DNA of 64,000 nucleotides from Chionis minor (lineage: Eukaryota; Chordata; Aves; Charadriiformes; Chionididae), in assembly GCA_013398295.1 (NCBI GenBank), contig VZSF01003227.1:161167-225166 (forward strand). The letters are read 5' to 3'. Shown here in pieces: positions 63,383 to 64,000 of the stretch; the stretch's first letter is position 1, and every line of letters begins with the position of its first letter. The notes below the pieces were generated by a model that ran no database searches, was not told where the DNA came from, and worked only from the letters and a program-made list of their open reading frames with translations. A program made the position numbers and the translations under genes.

Positions 63383-63776
63383 CAGAATCATAGAATTGTT
63401 TAAGTTGGGACCTTTAGGTCCTTTAAGGAAGCGACCTTAAAGATAGTCTAGTTCCAATCCCCCTGCCGTAGGTAGGGACACCTCCCACTAGACCAGACTG
63501 CCCAAAGCCTCTTCCAGGCTGGCCTTGAACACTTCCAGGGATGGGGCCTCCACAGCTTCTCTGGGCAACCTGTTCCAGTGTCTCACCACCCTCAGAGTGA
63601 AAAGTTTCTTCCTGATCTACCCTCTTCTGGTTTGAAGCCGTTACCCCTTGCCCTATCAATAAATGTCCTTGTAAAAAGTCCCTTCCCAGCTTTCTTGTAG
63701 GTGCCCTTCAGATACTAGAAGGGGCTATGAGGTCTCCCTGGAGCCTTCTCTTCTCCAGGCTGAACAACCCCAACTA
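63383..63776 (-). repeat. CR1 LINE, 5'-truncated 3' end
   Basis: The plus strand starts with the terminal AGAATCATAGAATT and runs through 'ttccaatccccctgccgtag', 'ccaggctggccttgaacact', 'ctctgggcaacctgttccag', 'gtccttgtaaaaagtccctt' and 'tctccaggctgaacaacccc'. This is the reverse complement of a CR1 3' untranslated region. About 394 bases remain. Near the 3' end a small local duplication makes 'ggacctttaggtcctttaag' where the family normally has a single 'gggacctt'. It lacks the coding part. Confidence 0.95.
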
Positions 63777-64000
63777 CACTGATAGGGAAAGTGCTGGTAC
63801 GTGACAAAACTGGCAATCCCACACTGTGTGCCTTCAGCCAAATATTGCAAACTTTAACTGTGATATCCATAATGGTCACAGAAGCAGGTGAGAAAGATGG
63901 GAGGAATGACCCGAGTCCAGCACTTGCCATACAGGTGTGTGGAAAACTGAGGTAATTTGGCTCATAGCCCTTGCTGCTTGTCCAGTGTTCCAGGAGTCAT
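63777..64000. other. Gene-free window end
   Basis: Unique sequence after the CR1 copy. Nothing recognisable. Confidence 0.5.

Noticed and set aside
1..64000. Search for tRNA, U6, 7SK, miRNA and CRISPR
   Set aside because: I saw no B-box 'ggttcgaatcc' in a cloverleaf, no small-nuclear RNA core, no known miRNA seed in a hairpin and no regularly spaced direct repeats.

Overview
This window looks like nuclear DNA of a bird, or possibly another sauropsid, and contains no gene I can support. The clearest taxonomic signal is two well-preserved 3' ends of CR1 LINEs at 18935-19270 and 63383-63776. Their sequence carries the repeated AGAATCAT-type terminus and the '...ggttggaag...accttcaagatc' block typical of avian CR1. 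Older, strongly decayed CR1 3' parts (10190-10740, 37650-37870) and several MIR-like or other ancient amniote repeat remnants sit between long stretches of unique AT-rich sequence. I found no rRNA, tRNA, snRNA, CRISPR or prokaryotic-style operon, and no open reading frame resembling a known exon. The longest ORFs (174, 160, 135, 134 and 129 codons) are expected by chance in 64 kb and show no domain I recognise.

Layout. 1-10,000: unique sequence with one ancient repeat (3666-4040), a (TA)n microsatellite, a CpG-dense pocket near 6.2-6.56 kb and a motif-rich stretch at 5470-5830 that could be a conserved regulatory element. 10,100-19,300: an old CR1 relic, then a younger CR1 whose truncated 5' end abuts a (TG)n microsatellite. 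19,300-38,000: mostly unique, including POU-octamer-bearing candidate enhancers near 24.6 and 28.9 kb, a 128-bp near-identical direct repeat at 33.2/33.9 kb and an old CR1 at 37.7 kb. 38,000-57,400: unique sequence with scattered ancient repeats, homopolymers, a G-quadruplex-capable tract and a Z-DNA-prone palindrome. 57,400-64,000: a pyrimidine-rich microsatellite, a decayed array of C2H2 zinc-finger units (58385-58740) and the second young CR1.

Interpretation. Long gene-free, AT-rich sequence with few young repeats and several transcription-factor-motif clusters is what one sees in vertebrate gene deserts or very long introns around developmental regulators. Which gene this flanks cannot be read from the window. 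No new multi-gene system is visible. The two best leads are the zinc-finger relic, a coding remnant in otherwise non-coding DNA, and the 128-bp duplicated element with terminal inverted repeats on its second copy.
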